A stretch of DNA of 64,000 nucleotides, taken from positions 23,209,001 through 23,273,000 of the forward strand of contig CM073519.1 of assembly GCA_037074615.1 (NCBI GenBank). The letters run 5' to 3'. Shown in pieces: positions 35,021-46,700 of this stretch (the first letter of the stretch is position 1; each line of letters begins with the position of its first letter). This DNA is from Leucaena leucocephala (taxonomy: Eukaryota > Streptophyta > Magnoliopsida > Fabales > Fabaceae). A program made the position numbers and the translations under genes. Below the pieces are notes generated by a model, which was not told the origin of the DNA, did not search any database, and saw nothing but the letters and a program-made list of their open reading frames with translations.

Positions 35021-35430
35021 ATTATTCCAGACCCAACTCAGACTTATGTAGTCTACACTGATGCTAGAAAGCAGGGGTTGGAATGCGTGTTAATGTAGCA
35101 GGGACGAGTAGTAGCCTATACTTCTCAGCAGTTAAAGCCACATGAAGAGAATTATCCCACTCACGATCTGGACCTTGCAGCGATAGTTTATGTTCTCAAG
35201 ATATGGAGGCACTACTTGTGTGGAGCTACCATAGAACTGTACTGTGATCATAAAAGTCTAAAGTACCTGCAAGATCAGAAAGAATTAAACAAGGGCAAGG
35301 GAGATGGATGGAATTTCTGAAGGATTATGATTTCCAGATCAAATACCATCTAGGAAAAGCTAATGTAGTGGCCGATGCCTTGAGCAGAAAGGTGGTGCAG
35401 GTTGCTAGCCTTATGATCAAAGAGCTATAA
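35021..35430 (+). pseudogene. VL-1 RNase H, broken
   Basis: YVVYTDARKQGLECVLM carries the first catalytic Asp. It is followed by a TAG (about 35096) in place of Gln, then GRVVAYTSQQLKPHEENYPT, HDLDLAAIVYVLKIWRHYLC (the catalytic Glu appears as Asp) and LYCDHKSLKYLQDQKELN. A frameshift near 35300 leads to RWMEFLKDYDFQIKYHLGK and NVVADALSRK, the end of the domain. Its role was to degrade the RNA template during cDNA synthesis. Confidence 0.88.
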
Positions 35431-36690
35431 CTGATAGAAGAAGTACGAGATTGGAGTCCTCTGTATCAAATGCAGACATCAAAAAATTCTTATGGAGGAA
35501 CGCAGATTAAAGCTTTTATTGAGGATGAGATAAAAGAGGCTCAGGAGCAGGATAGGCTCGCTGAGATTTTCAGAGGTAAGCTGGAAATAGGGGAAACTAA
35601 AAACTTTGATGTGTCCCAAGATGGATTACTACGATTTAGGGGACGACCATATATTCCAAATGCAATTGTATTGAGAGAGAAGATCCTAGAGGAGGCACAT
35701 AAAAGCAAGTATACAGTACATCTAGGTATGACCAAGATGTATCATGATGTTAAGAGTTTATTTTGGTGGCCTGGATTAAAGAAAGATGTTGTAAATTATA
35801 TGTCCAAATGTTTGACATGTCAAAATGTGAAAGTTGAGGATCAAAAGCCAGCGGGGAAATTACAACCACTAGAGATACCCGAGTGGAAATGAGATAGCAT
35901 TGCCATGGATTTTGTTGAAGGACTACCCATGACTCCTACTAAGCATGATGCTATATGGGTGGTAATTGACCGATTAATGAAGTCGGCTCATTTCCTGGCA
36001 ATCAATAAAATGGATTCTTTGGAGAAGCTAGTGAAACTCTATGTAAAAGAGATTATTAGACTACATGGTATTCCAAGTAGTATCATTTCTGATAAAGATC
36101 CTCGGTTTACATCAAACTTTTGGCGAGCTCTACATAAAGAAATTGACACTACTCTCATATTTAGTACAGCCTACTATTCTTAGACAGATGGTTAATCTGA
36201 GAGAATGATCCAGACACTCGAGGATATGTTGAGAGCTTGTGTCTTGGATTTCAAAGGGAGTTGGGATGTCCATCTGTCGTTGATAGAATTTTCCTATAAT
36301 AATAGTTATCAGGCTAGCATTCAGATGGCTCCATTTGAAGTTTTGTATGGATGGAAGTATAGATTTCCCTTATGCTGGGTGGAGTTGAGCGAAAGGAGGA
36401 TATTTGGTCCTAATATAGTAGACCGATAGTAGTACAGATTGATAAGATCTGGAAAAGGCTATTAACATCTCAAAGTAGACAGAAGAGTTATGCTGATGTT
36501 AGAAGGAAGCCGTTGGAGTTTGAAGAAGGAGAGCATGTATTCCTTAAGTTGACTCTGACAACAGGAGCCGGACGATCAATCAAAGTGAAAAAGCTGCACC
36601 TTAGATACATTAGGTCATTTCAGATCCTCTTAAGAGTAGGATCAGTGGCTTACAAATTAGCTCTTCCTCCGCATCTCAGTAAGATTCATG
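35431..36690 (+). pseudogene. VL-1 integrase, broken
   Basis: The zinc domain is visible: EEAHKSKYTVHLGMTKMYHD followed by SKCLTCQNVK (two His and two Cys present, about 35690-35830). The core reads AMDFVEGLPMTPTKHDAIW, IISDKDPRFTSNFWRAL and SERMIQTLEDMLRACVLDF, so the D, D and E positions can be identified. Stops replace Trp (EWK-TGA), and two Gln residues in the YxQTDGQSER motif (36181 and 36193). A frameshift lies between 36429 and 36513, after which VFLKLTLTTGAGRSIKVKKL belongs to the C-terminal SH3-like (GPY/F) region. Confidence 0.9.
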
Positions 36691-36945
36691 ATGTGTTCCA
36701 TGTTTCCCAGTTAAAGAAGTATGTTCCAAATCCATCACATGTGATTGAGCAGGATGATATTGCACTGCGAGATGACCTGACTTATGAAATTGGACTAGTA
36801 CAGATTGTAGATAGAAAGGTCAAGCAGTTGTGAAATAAGCATATCCTTCTAGTTAAGATGGTTTCGAAGGGATTAACAGAGAGTGAAGCTACCTGGGAAG
36901 CAGAGGAAAGGATGAGAGAAATATAGCCTGAACTATTTCCTTAAT
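36691..36945 (+). pseudogene. VL-1 integrase C-terminal chromodomain-like module
   Basis: After the conserved HDVFHVSQLKKYVPNPSHVI come DDLTYEIGLVQIVDRKVKQL, a TGA (expected Arg codon CGA), NKHILLVKMVSKGLTESEATWE and EAEERMREI. This is the plant group II chromodomain arrangement, with the ATWE core and lacking some of the aromatic cage. In such elements the module is thought to direct insertion to heterochromatin, which fits the self-nested pattern seen here (inference). Confidence 0.82.
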
Positions 36946-36983
36946 GTATATGTAATGTAAATTTCAAGGACAAAATTTATTTT

Positions 36984-36997
36984 AAGGGGGAGAGAAA
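36984..36997 (+). promoter_or_regulatory. VL-1 polypurine tract
   Basis: AAGGGGGAGAGAAA ends directly at the 3' LTR start (TGTCATATCC at 36998). It is the expected primer site for plus-strand DNA synthesis. Confidence 0.9.
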
Positions 36998-38294
36998 TGT
37001 CATATCCCTAATTTTCTGACCTGATATACCTGTACAGTTTATCTGCAATGGATATAAGATTCTTGGAATAAACTGTATCAGATTTCGAAAAGAAAGGGAA
37101 GGATTAATAACTAAGGAAAGAATAGGGACAAAAATGCAAATTGAAAAGTTTGAAGATAAAAAGTTGAAGTAGAAATAAAATGAGGGACCTAAATGCAATT
37201 AATGAAAAGTTCAGGGGCTAAAGTGCAATTTTTCAAAAGTTAAGGGACCTAAATGTAAATATGGAAAAGTTGAGCCAAAACAGGCCAAAAATACCTAAAA
37301 TCATATCATACCCAAATTTTACCAGTAGATAGACAAAAATATTCCGATCAGTTTAACGCAACACAGAATTTTGATTTGAGGTCCCAATTAATTGATATAA
37401 ATTTATGAAGTCAGAAGGAATTATTATAGTATTTTTCAAATCTCAGAATCAGATGAGACCTTATAGAAAATTCATATATTTAATATATGAATTTATAAAA
37501 TTGAGAGAGTCAGAAAAGGAATCCTGTAGAAACCATATGGGATTTTACAGTAAAATAAAATACCTGATAAATATGATCGGGAGAGTTGTATTGTAAAATG
37601 GGCCATAAAGGCAATACAGGCAATAAGCCCATAATAAGGTCCAAAAGGCGCCATCATGAGCCCATTAAGGTGACTGGACAGTTAAGTGGGCCAAAGACCA
37701 GAGCAGTCCAGTAAAGTACAAAATTACAAAAATGCCCCTGGATGCCCATACTGTACCAGTAGTGGATGGAGGTCATTTTGGTCACTCTAGACAGGCTCAA
37801 AACGTGTCATATAGTATAAAGAGGATTATTTAGAGCCCATATACACCCTGAGGTAGTATAAAGAGGTGTGAAATGACATTTTTGCCTTTAGGGTTAGTAC
37901 AGTGCAGGAAATGACACCAAGGGTATTTTGGTCATTTTCCAATGGATGGATGGCAGATAAATATTTATATATCATTTTCAATGGTATGAGAAGCCTAGAT
38001 ATTGATTTCCAGGACATAATACATATCCTGGTATATTATAACAAAATTTAGAACAGAAAATAGTCCGGTTGTTGTGAAACTGCTCCAATCGGTACCAGAT
38101 TGGACTGGAATTTTTCCAGAACCTTCTTTACATGGGCAGCACGCCACCTAACCCTGTTAGGTGTCCCATGAGCTGTTCCGCATGATGTCATAATTATTCT
38201 TTTTAGAAAAAGTTAAATCCAAGATTAAATGTGAGCATTTAGATCAAATAGTAACCAAATCAATCTTGGCCATCCATTTCAACCCAAATTTCTC

Positions 38295-38302
38295 TATAAA
38301 TA
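38295..38302 (+). promoter_or_regulatory. TATA box of the VL-1 3' LTR
   Basis: TATAAATA in CTCTATAAATACCCC. Transcripts from a 3' LTR like this would read out into the flanking LTR pieces at 40206. Confidence 0.7.
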
Positions 38303-38329
38303 CCCCCTATTCAGATCACTTCGGCATGC

Positions 38330-38728
38330 ATGGTGAACCATAGGGAAACTCTTTCAAAAATTCCATTCAACCAAGAAAGAAGCAACCAAAGTGAAGTAAC
38401 AAGAAAGGTAATCATCTCCCTTGATCTTGAGCTTTGTTTTAGCAAGTTAGCTCATAGTTTTAAGGGGTTTTCATGCTATATTTCCCTTATGGTTGCTGCT
38501 GGAAGTTCTGCTCATATATGGTTAAAATATGAGTTTTATGTTATGGATAGTTTAGACAAGCTTAAACAAGCTAGAATCAAGTGGTATAAGCTTGGGAATT
38601 CAAGTATGTTTGGATTTAGGGTTTTGTGTTCTTGCCAGTACTGTGTGTGCACTGTCCATATGATGGAATTTCATGATTTTGATGCTTCCAATGAGGTTAA
38701 AATGGAAAATTGTGTGGGGATAAAGTAG
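38330..38728 (+). CDS. Sense-strand ORF (132 codons) inside the VL-1 3' LTR
   Basis: It is open from MVNHRETLSKIPFNQERSNQ through the hydrophobic stretch GFSCYISLMVAAGSSAHIWL to the end. The same frame is open in the two tandem copies of the 5' LTR (28311-28748 and 29259-29567), with matching residues over about 100 codons, for example YVMDSLDKLKQARIK. It lies just after the TATA box on the transcribed strand. One apparent membrane-spanning segment is present. I recognise no family. A donor-like AAAGGTAATC (38404-38413) lies within it, so it could be part of a leader rather than a coding ORF. Confidence 0.35.
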   Translation: MVNHRETLSKIPFNQERSNQSEVTRKVIISLDLELCFSKLAHSFKGFSCYISLMVAAGSSAHIWLKYEFYVMDSLDKLKQARIKWYKLGNSSMFGFRVLCSCQYCVCTVHMMEFHDFDASNEVKMENCVGIK

Positions 38729-40205
38729 GAGAACAAGTATTGGAAGCATTGGAATCAAAATGTGAATTTTTGGAAAAAGGGACATCAATTTCGGTTTGGT
38801 ACTGTAGCAATTGGTATGTTTTGATTTTGAAAATTCTGATTTCATATTTGGATTCTACATGAAAAATTATGTGGAAATGAACCATGAGAATTTATTTTGG
38901 AAAGGTGGAAGTAGGAAACATAAATTAGAGAAAGAAAGGGAGCTAGTAAAAACCTAATCTTGGATTTGGTTTCAAGTTGAGTTGTAACTTAATATTATGT
39001 TGTAATGGCTAGGTTTTGACATTTGTGAAGGAAGGACAGCACTTCAAGAAGGTCTTGACCAAGATAGCTAAGAGGTAGCAAGGATACCTAACTATAGTTT
39101 CATGTTTGTTTAATTGTTTTTCTTGCTTGTTGATTATGGTGTTTGGTTGAGCTTGAGCTTATGTCATCATGTTATGATGAAGTATGAATGATTGCAAATC
39201 CTTGCAAGTTATGTCATGACAATATGCATGTTAGAGTTTTCTTATGTACCATTATGAAGTAGCTCCCATCTCATGATAACATGTTAAGCATCCAATTATT
39301 CATGCATGATATTATAGTTTGTGTAACTTGCTATTGGGATTTCCATGAAATCTCATTCCTTCCACATGCATAACTATGTTTTAGGTGATGGATCCTCTCA
39401 ACGGAAGAGAGTAAATTTTGATGAATAAGTTTGTATAATAAGTTACATGACTTACATGACACTATGGGATGATATGCTAGTATGCATGGTGTATGCTTTC
39501 ATAAACCTGTTTTGAGGCAGTGGTGATGTGAAGATGATTATGATGCCTAAATCAGCGAGTTTTAGTTTGAAATTTGGCATGATAAAATTTAAGATACATA
39601 GATTTAAATGAACACCAAGAAATCCTTATTTGGATAAGTATCCAAATTGTTATGATTTTCCAAAGTTGGAAGTAAGATCTGGAATTGAGATAAAATGAGT
39701 GCTGAGAGGCAGTGACGTTCCCGCAATGATTTCATATATCAAATGAACGAGTTTTTCTATGAAATATTATGAGATTAAAGAGGACATCTAGACCTTAAAA
39801 TTCATAGGTAACACAGTTCATTTGGATAAGTAACCAATGAGAAATGAATTTTTAATGTTAAGGCAAAGAAACTGGAACTTCCAGATTTTACCAAATGAAC
39901 AGTGATTTTTAACCAATAAACTGATTTTGTGTGAACAAGATAACCTCAATTTCATATTTTTAACTCAAATATTTATAAAATATATTTCATTAGAAATTGA
40001 AACCACATTATTTTGATTTTTCTACAATTAATTATGAATTTTCAAAGTAGGGTGCATGTTCTAGAATCACTGAATGAACAGTAACAATGAACAGTACCTG
40101 AGAGCAAATACTTTGGAAATGGATGTTTTCAAAGCAAATGATCATGTAATTGGTTCAAATTACTTCTAATGGAGTATAATTGAGGTTAAAAGTAAGGATG
40201 TGACA

Positions 40206-40527
40206 AAATGCTTAGTCAATTAATACAATTTATTTGTTAAAGATTACTGTTTATTTGGTCAAAAATTCTGAAAACAAATTGTGGTCCCCATATTTGGAAA
40301 ATTCATTCTCTTTGTACAGACACTGAACCAAGGTGTTCTTAGTGTCAAAATGAAGCTTGACATGTTAACTAAATGTCAATAAAATTTTATACATTTATTC
40401 TCTAATTTACTATTTGTCATTACATCATAAACTTTGAGTCTCAAAGATGTCATATTAACATCATCACTTGCAACAATTTATACATTCATCATATAACATT
40501 TACATTATCCAATCCCTAAATTCTCTT
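40206..40527 (-). repeat. VL-family LTR fragment
   Basis: It begins AAATGCTTAGTCAATTAATA, matching the GACCAAATGATTAGCCAATT section of minus-oriented LTRs (compare 43988), and ends near CAATCCCTAAATTCTC. It abuts the VL-1 3' LTR directly. Confidence 0.8.
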
Positions 40528-43500
40528 TGAAATATCCTTACTTTCGTATGTCTTAGGGACTATTTAGTAGTATTTAGAACTACTTATAAGACCTTGGAAG
40601 TCCCTTAGCTAAATCTAGAAGTTTACTCTTCTCCAGTTACTATTCTTATGGTATTCCAGATTAGGTGATGAACTTTGAAAAATCATAATTCATTCTAGAA
40701 AACTCAATGAAGTGGTTCAAAAATCTACGTGAAGATAATATCATAAAATTTAAGGAAAAAATAATTTCCTGACTAAACTATTAGTCAATAATATAGTTTA
40801 ATTGTCAAATATTATTGTTCATTTGGTCAAAAATCCTAACATATTTTGGTCCCTAACTTTGAAAAAATCTTTGGCTTTGTACAGATATCAAAATAAGATG
40901 TTCTTAGAGTCAAAATGAAGCATGGCATGTTAACTAAATTTATGTAAAATTTCATACATTTATCTCATCATTTGCTATTTTTCATTACATCATGAGCATT
41001 GTGGCTCAAACATGTCATATAACATCATTACTTGCAACAATTTATACATTCATCATATAACATTTACATTATCCGATCCCTAACTTCTCTTCATTCTTCT
41101 TCATCCTCTTTCATCATTAATAAACCTTTGGGATTGGGATTATATAGAGGGGTGAGATTTTTAGGGAAATCTTAGTAGCAAACGGTAATAAACAATACAT
41201 GCATTAATGTAAATAATTGTGCTTGCTTGTAAAAGTGTTAACATTGTGTAATGTGCATGCTTCCATGTAACATATGAAACACAATAGGACAAATTAATTA
41301 GAGAAATAGAGCTTTAATCATATACATAAGCAACACAATTCAACATAGCCATAGTACAACCAAGCATAATATTCAATTCATACAAGTTTAGGATAAGTTT
41401 ACTACCTCACTTGCTTGATTTCTTTCACTTTAACCTTGCCTCTTTCTTCTTACTTCTCTTTGATGTGTGGGTGCCTCCTTAGAGTCAACAATCAAATCCT
41501 AACATCACATAATCATCCATCCATTACAATCTAACTTTCTCTTGAACATTGAGCTCATTTAACTACATTAACTTTCCTTAATCTTAACTAATGGACTTAA
41601 CATTTAAATCAATTGATGTTTTGACTTTACCCTACACAATTTCATATTTTGAATCCTTTTATGAGCTTAAAATCATGAAATTCTAGCTCCTATGCACCCT
41701 TCTAGACAGATTTGAAAAACATGCATAATTCTTCCAAAAATTCTCATTTTGATTCCAATCTTTCCCAAACTTGTTTATCTACTTTATCCCACACAACTTT
41801 TCATTTTAAAACCATTGGAAGCATCAAAATCATCAAATTCCAATCACTATTCATATGAGTGAGCAGTAACAGAGAACAATTCAAAGAATTACAACTTTCA
41901 ATTCCAATGCTTCCAAGGTTAAAAACCTATCCAATCCTACACAAAATCACCATATAAATTCAATGGAAGTATTATATCATTAAAATTCTATCTCCTTCTA
42001 ACATGAACAGTGTATACCGAAAATATATTCAATGGCAAAGTAAAGAAGATCAACTTGATTCAACAACTAATCACCTAACTAGCTTGTTTAAGCTTCAATC
42101 ACATAACTATAACTTTAATTACTTATTTCTCCCCTCATCTAAGGTTTTGGACAGCACATACACCTTAGAGAAAACTCAACTTTCTTCCATGAAAACCCTA
42201 AGTTCAAGCCCATAAATTAGAGAGAAAATAAGCTAGGATAGATTGCTTATATTTAATCTCTAGCTAGCTTGAACTTTGGACCATAGATTCTTCTTTCTCT
42301 TGGCTTGAGTTTCCATTTTGACATAGCCTCCCCAAGGATTCTTGCTTCATAGTTTGAATTAGAAATATGGGGATATTTATAGAAAAACCAATGGAAAATG
42401 AATGGCCAAGATCACTTTGTGCACTATTTAATTTAATGGCTCATATTTGATCTTGGATTAGCTTGCCCTAGAAGCCAATGGGATGAAATCATCCATGATA
42501 TCATCAAAGGATAACTCATAGGGATATGTGGCCTAATTCCAAGGGAGAGAAGCTTCTAATCCAATCCAGTACCGGCTCAGTCCAATTCCCTAAAAACTAG
42601 ACTGTTTTCTGAATCTAATTTTTCTGAGATTCCATAATATGCTTTCTGACCTTAAATCTAGTATCCAAATTCTTCCTACCATTGACATTCTTATTTTGGG
42701 TCTAAACTTAATTACAGATCCCTTAGTAGATTATCAAAACACCCCTTGGTTCTTCATTATTTACTTTAATACCTCAAGGGAATTATTGTCTTTTCACATC
42801 TCATTAGAGTATTCCCACACCTTGGTCAACTATTATGGGAACTCTCCTTGACTATCTAACCTTAGTCAAATAAACAAAATGGCCTTCATCTAACTCTGAC
42901 TCAATAACACAATACAGTGGCATACTTAGTGGCATTTTTGTAGTTTTACATTTTTTTGTCCTTATTAGCCCTAGCCCACATACTTATCTAAAAATATTAT
43001 TGAGCCTATAAGGCCCCATTTTGGGCCTTCTACATGGTCCTGAGAAATTCCCCTGAAACGTATTTATCGGGTGTTTTAATCCACTGTAAATTCTATAATA
43101 AATTCTACATAACTCTTTTTTGAGTTCTCTCAGTTTCATAAATTCTTATACTAATTATACGAATTTATTGCCAAATTTCATCTAATTTTAAGGTCCTAAT
43201 GATACTATATTAATTTTTCTTTCTTCATAAATTCATATCAAATTTTCAAGATCTCAAATCAAAATTATGTGTTGCGTCAAACTAATCAGATTAATTTTCT
43301 CTATTTATTTGGAAAAATTGGGACTAATATGATTTTGGACATTTTTGAGCATTTTTCGGCTCAACTTTCAATAATTACCATTTTGCTCTTGAGCTTTTGA
43401 AAATTACACTTTAAACCCTCAAGTTTTCATAATTACACTTAATGGCCCAAAGTTTATTTCTACTTTCATTTTTGCTCCATAGAACTTTTAGACTTTTCAA

Positions 43501-43620
43501 TTTAGTCCATTTTCTTTATACCTTTGTCTAATAATCACTTTTCCTCTCTATTTATCATCACAATCCTTTACAAACATCTTTCATCTATTGGCCTTATACA
43601 GATAGGAAAAAAGTAGGAAC
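40528..43620 (-). repeat. VL-family LTR, old and divergent, ends degraded
   Basis: TGAAATATCCTTACTTTCGT corresponds to the usual TGTAACATCCTTAC start. It runs through the whole LTR to GATAGGAAAAAAGTAGGAAC, where the terminal GATATGACA is lost. A 17-base word CTTTACAAACATCTTTC occurs both inside (about 43567) and just beyond the end (about 43633), suggesting a small duplication at the break. No TSD could be found. Confidence 0.8.
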
Positions 43621-43741
43621 TTTAACTTTTACCTTTACAAACATCTTTCCTCTTTCGTAACATAGATCAACCCTGGTGATCATACAGAGGATTTACTTTT
43701 TAATATTTTCTTAAATTGATCTTCTGTATCTTAGTACCTTG
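43621..43741 (-). other. VL internal-region fragment (left half)
   Basis: It is the reverse complement of sequence around 53780-53870 in VL-2; for example, the TAACATAGATCAAC...GATCATAC block is shared. It continues at 50484 after removal of the LTR complex 43742-50483, as shown by the shared TSD CCTTG. Confidence 0.75.
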
Positions 43742-46700
43742 TGTAACATCCTTACTTTCATACGTCTTAGGGACCATTCAGAAGCATTTAAAACCACTTG
43801 TAAGACATTGGAAGTCCATTAGCCAAATCTGAAATTTTACTCTTTCTCGGGTTACTGTTCTTATGGTATTCCAGATTATGCAACGAACTTCAAAAAATGA
43901 TAACTAATTCTAGAAAACTCAAAATGAAGTGGTTCAAAAAGATACGTGAAGATAACATCTTGAAATTTAAGGGAAAACTAATTTCCAGACCAAATGATTA
44001 GCCAATTGATATAATTTATTCGTTGAATTTTACTGTTCATTTGGTCAAAAACTCTGGAAGCAGATTCTGGTCTCTTATTTTGGAAATTTATTTCTCTTGA
44101 TATACACATCCAAATGAAATGTTCTACCTATGAACTTAAAGCTCTGGATGTGTACTACATGCTCATAAAATTTCGTGAAATAATTCCTTCATTTGTGAGG
44201 TCAAACTGAAGCCACAACAAAACTGCTTCAGCACCTACGTTTTTACTATTTCAGTTTTCTTTCTTTTACTTTCAATAAATGTTCTAGCATACATGAATCA
44301 TCTCTTTTTGCCTTGTATGAATTCATATACATCATGGGGTTATACAATAATTGTTTCATACAATCTCAATGTAACATCCTTACTTTCATACGTATTAGGG
44401 ACCAATCTGTAGCATTTAGAACCACTTACAAGACCTTAGAAGTCCATTAGCCAAATCTGGAATTTTACTCTTTCTCGGGTTACAGTTCATATGGTATTCC
44501 AGATTACACAATGAACTTCAAAAAATCATAATTAATTCTAGGAAACTCGAAATGAAGTAGTTCAAAAAGCTACGTGAAGATAACATCTTGAACTTTAAGG
44601 AAAAATTATTTCTAGACCAAATGATTAGCCAATTGATACAGGTTATTCGTTGAAGTTTACTGTTCATTTGGTCAAAAACTCTGAAAATAGATTCTGGTCC
44701 CTTACTTTGGAAATTCATTTCTCTTGTTATACACATCAAAATGACACATTCTACTTATGAATTTAAAGCTCTGGATGTGTGATACATGCTCATAAAATTT
44801 CGTGGACTAATTCCTTCATTTTGTAGGCCAAACCGGAGCCACAACAAAACTGCTTTAGGACCCACATTTTTACCATTTCAGTTTCTTTTCTTTCATTTCC
44901 AATAATTGTTTTAGCATGTACAAGCCATCAAAAAAGCTTCTCAACATTCATATACATCATGTACATATGCCATAAGTATTACAATAGTTTCATCACATAT
45001 ATGGACACCTTACATGGCATTTACATACATGGACAATTAATAGTATATGCTAAAATCTCTATACTTCACTTTCTTTCTTCCATGCTTTAGCTCTTCTCCA
45101 TGCATACATTATCCATCATGCTTGACCTAAATTGGTTGGTTATGGGAGAGTGAGATTCTAGGGAATCTCAGTAGCAAATATTACCACTTAAATATGCAAG
45201 ATGGATGCTAATGCATGATATGTAATTTCATTAAACTTTCTTTGCTTAGTGACATGCCATCATGCTATATACTTCTACATAAAGTGCATGGCCATGGAAA
45301 ACATATGATTCACAATACATTGAACATCATTAATCATGTCACAACATCATTCAAATATCATATACATGTCAACACATAAGCATACCACATCAAGAACATA
45401 AAGAAGTAAGTTCACTACCTTGCACTTAAGCTTTCCTCTTGATCTTTTGCACTTGCTCCCTAGCTTTCCAACCATGAAGCCTCTATGTCAATCACTTCCC
45501 AACATGTTCTTTGATGTTTCAAGGTCCTAAACACATTCATATTCATCACATAAATCATTAGGACTCATGAACTCCAACCATGTTTAAGACTAACTTTGTT
45601 ACACTCTTTATTGTCATAACTTTCTCTAATTTTCACTAATCCACTTGGCTCTTGAACTAATTGATGTCTTGACTTTACCCTACACAATTTCATATTTTGA
45701 ATCCATTTATGAGCTTAGAATCATGAAATTCCAGCTCCTTCATGGCCTGTTGTACAGAACTGAACATAAGCATACAATTCTTTCAAAAATTCTCATTTTC
45801 ATTCTAATGCTTCCCATACTTGTTTCTCCACTTTACCCCACACAACTTTTCATTTTAAAACCATTGGATTCATTAAAATCATGAAATTCCAATCACTGTT
45901 CATGCGAGTGAACAGTTACCATAAGGAATCTCAAAGACTACAACCTTGAGATTTTAATGTTTCCAAGGTTCAAAACCTTTCCAATCCTACACAAAATCAT
46001 CATATAAACTCAATGAAAGCATTAAATCATTAAAATTCAATTTGCTTCCCTCATGAACAGTGCAGACCAAACAGGGCATACCATGGCAAAGTCAAGAATA
46101 TCAATTTGATTCAACAACCAACCACTTAACTAGCTTGTTTAAGCTTCAATCATATGGTTCTAACTTTAATTTCTTCTTTCCCCTTTCATCTAAGTTCTTT
46201 GGGCAGCACCACCCCTTAGAGAAAACTCAACTTTTCCCCCATGAAAACCCTAAGTTCAAGCTCCCAAATCAAAGGAAAATAAGCTAGGAGAGATTGCTTA
46301 CCCTTAATCTCTAGCTTGCTTAAACTTTGGAACCTTTAATCTTCTTTGTCTTGGCTTCAGTTTTCATTTTGCAAGAGTTTCCTCAAGGTTCCATGAATCC
46401 ACGGTTTTGATGCAGAATGAGAGGGTATTTATAGCCAAAATCCATGAAAAATGAATGGCCAAGATTGATTTGGTTACTATTTGATCTAAAGGCTCACATT
46501 TAATCTTGAATTTAACTTTTTTCAAAAAATATAATTATGACATCATGTGGGACAGCTCAAGGGACACCTCATGGGGGTATGTGGCGTGCTAACCATGCCA
46601 GGAAGCTTCTGGAAAAATTCTAGTCCAATCTGGTACTGATCGGAGCAGTTTCACAACAACCGGACTGTTTTCTGTTCCAAAATTTTTATAATATACCAAG

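Larger units (their letters stand above)
27070..40205 (+). mobile_element. VL-1: complete but dead Ty3 chromovirus-type retrotransposon (13.1 kb)
   Basis: This is the only copy in the window with two LTRs. Order: 5' LTR 27070-31089, PBS 31093-31105, extra upstream ORF 31208-32188, gag 32385-33493, protease, RT, RNase H, integrase and chromodomain to about 36945, PPT 36984-36997, 3' LTR 36998-40205. The chromodomain-like C-terminus of integrase and the RT type place it among plant chromoviruses, with long LTRs recalling the Tekay/Del branch; the branch assignment is inference. The LTRs differ by an 818-bp duplication in the 5' LTR. The 5-base flanks (CAAAG left, AAATG right) do not match, and the right flank is VL LTR sequence while the left is not. 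Confidence 0.9.
36998..40205 (+). repeat. VL-1 3' LTR (3208 bp)
   Basis: It starts TGTCATATCCC and ends AAGTAAGGATGTGACA. It is collinear with the 5' LTR except that the 818-base segment is single. The TATA box is at 38295-38302. The sense ORF 38330-38728 (132 codons) starts about 30 bases downstream of it. Confidence 0.93.
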
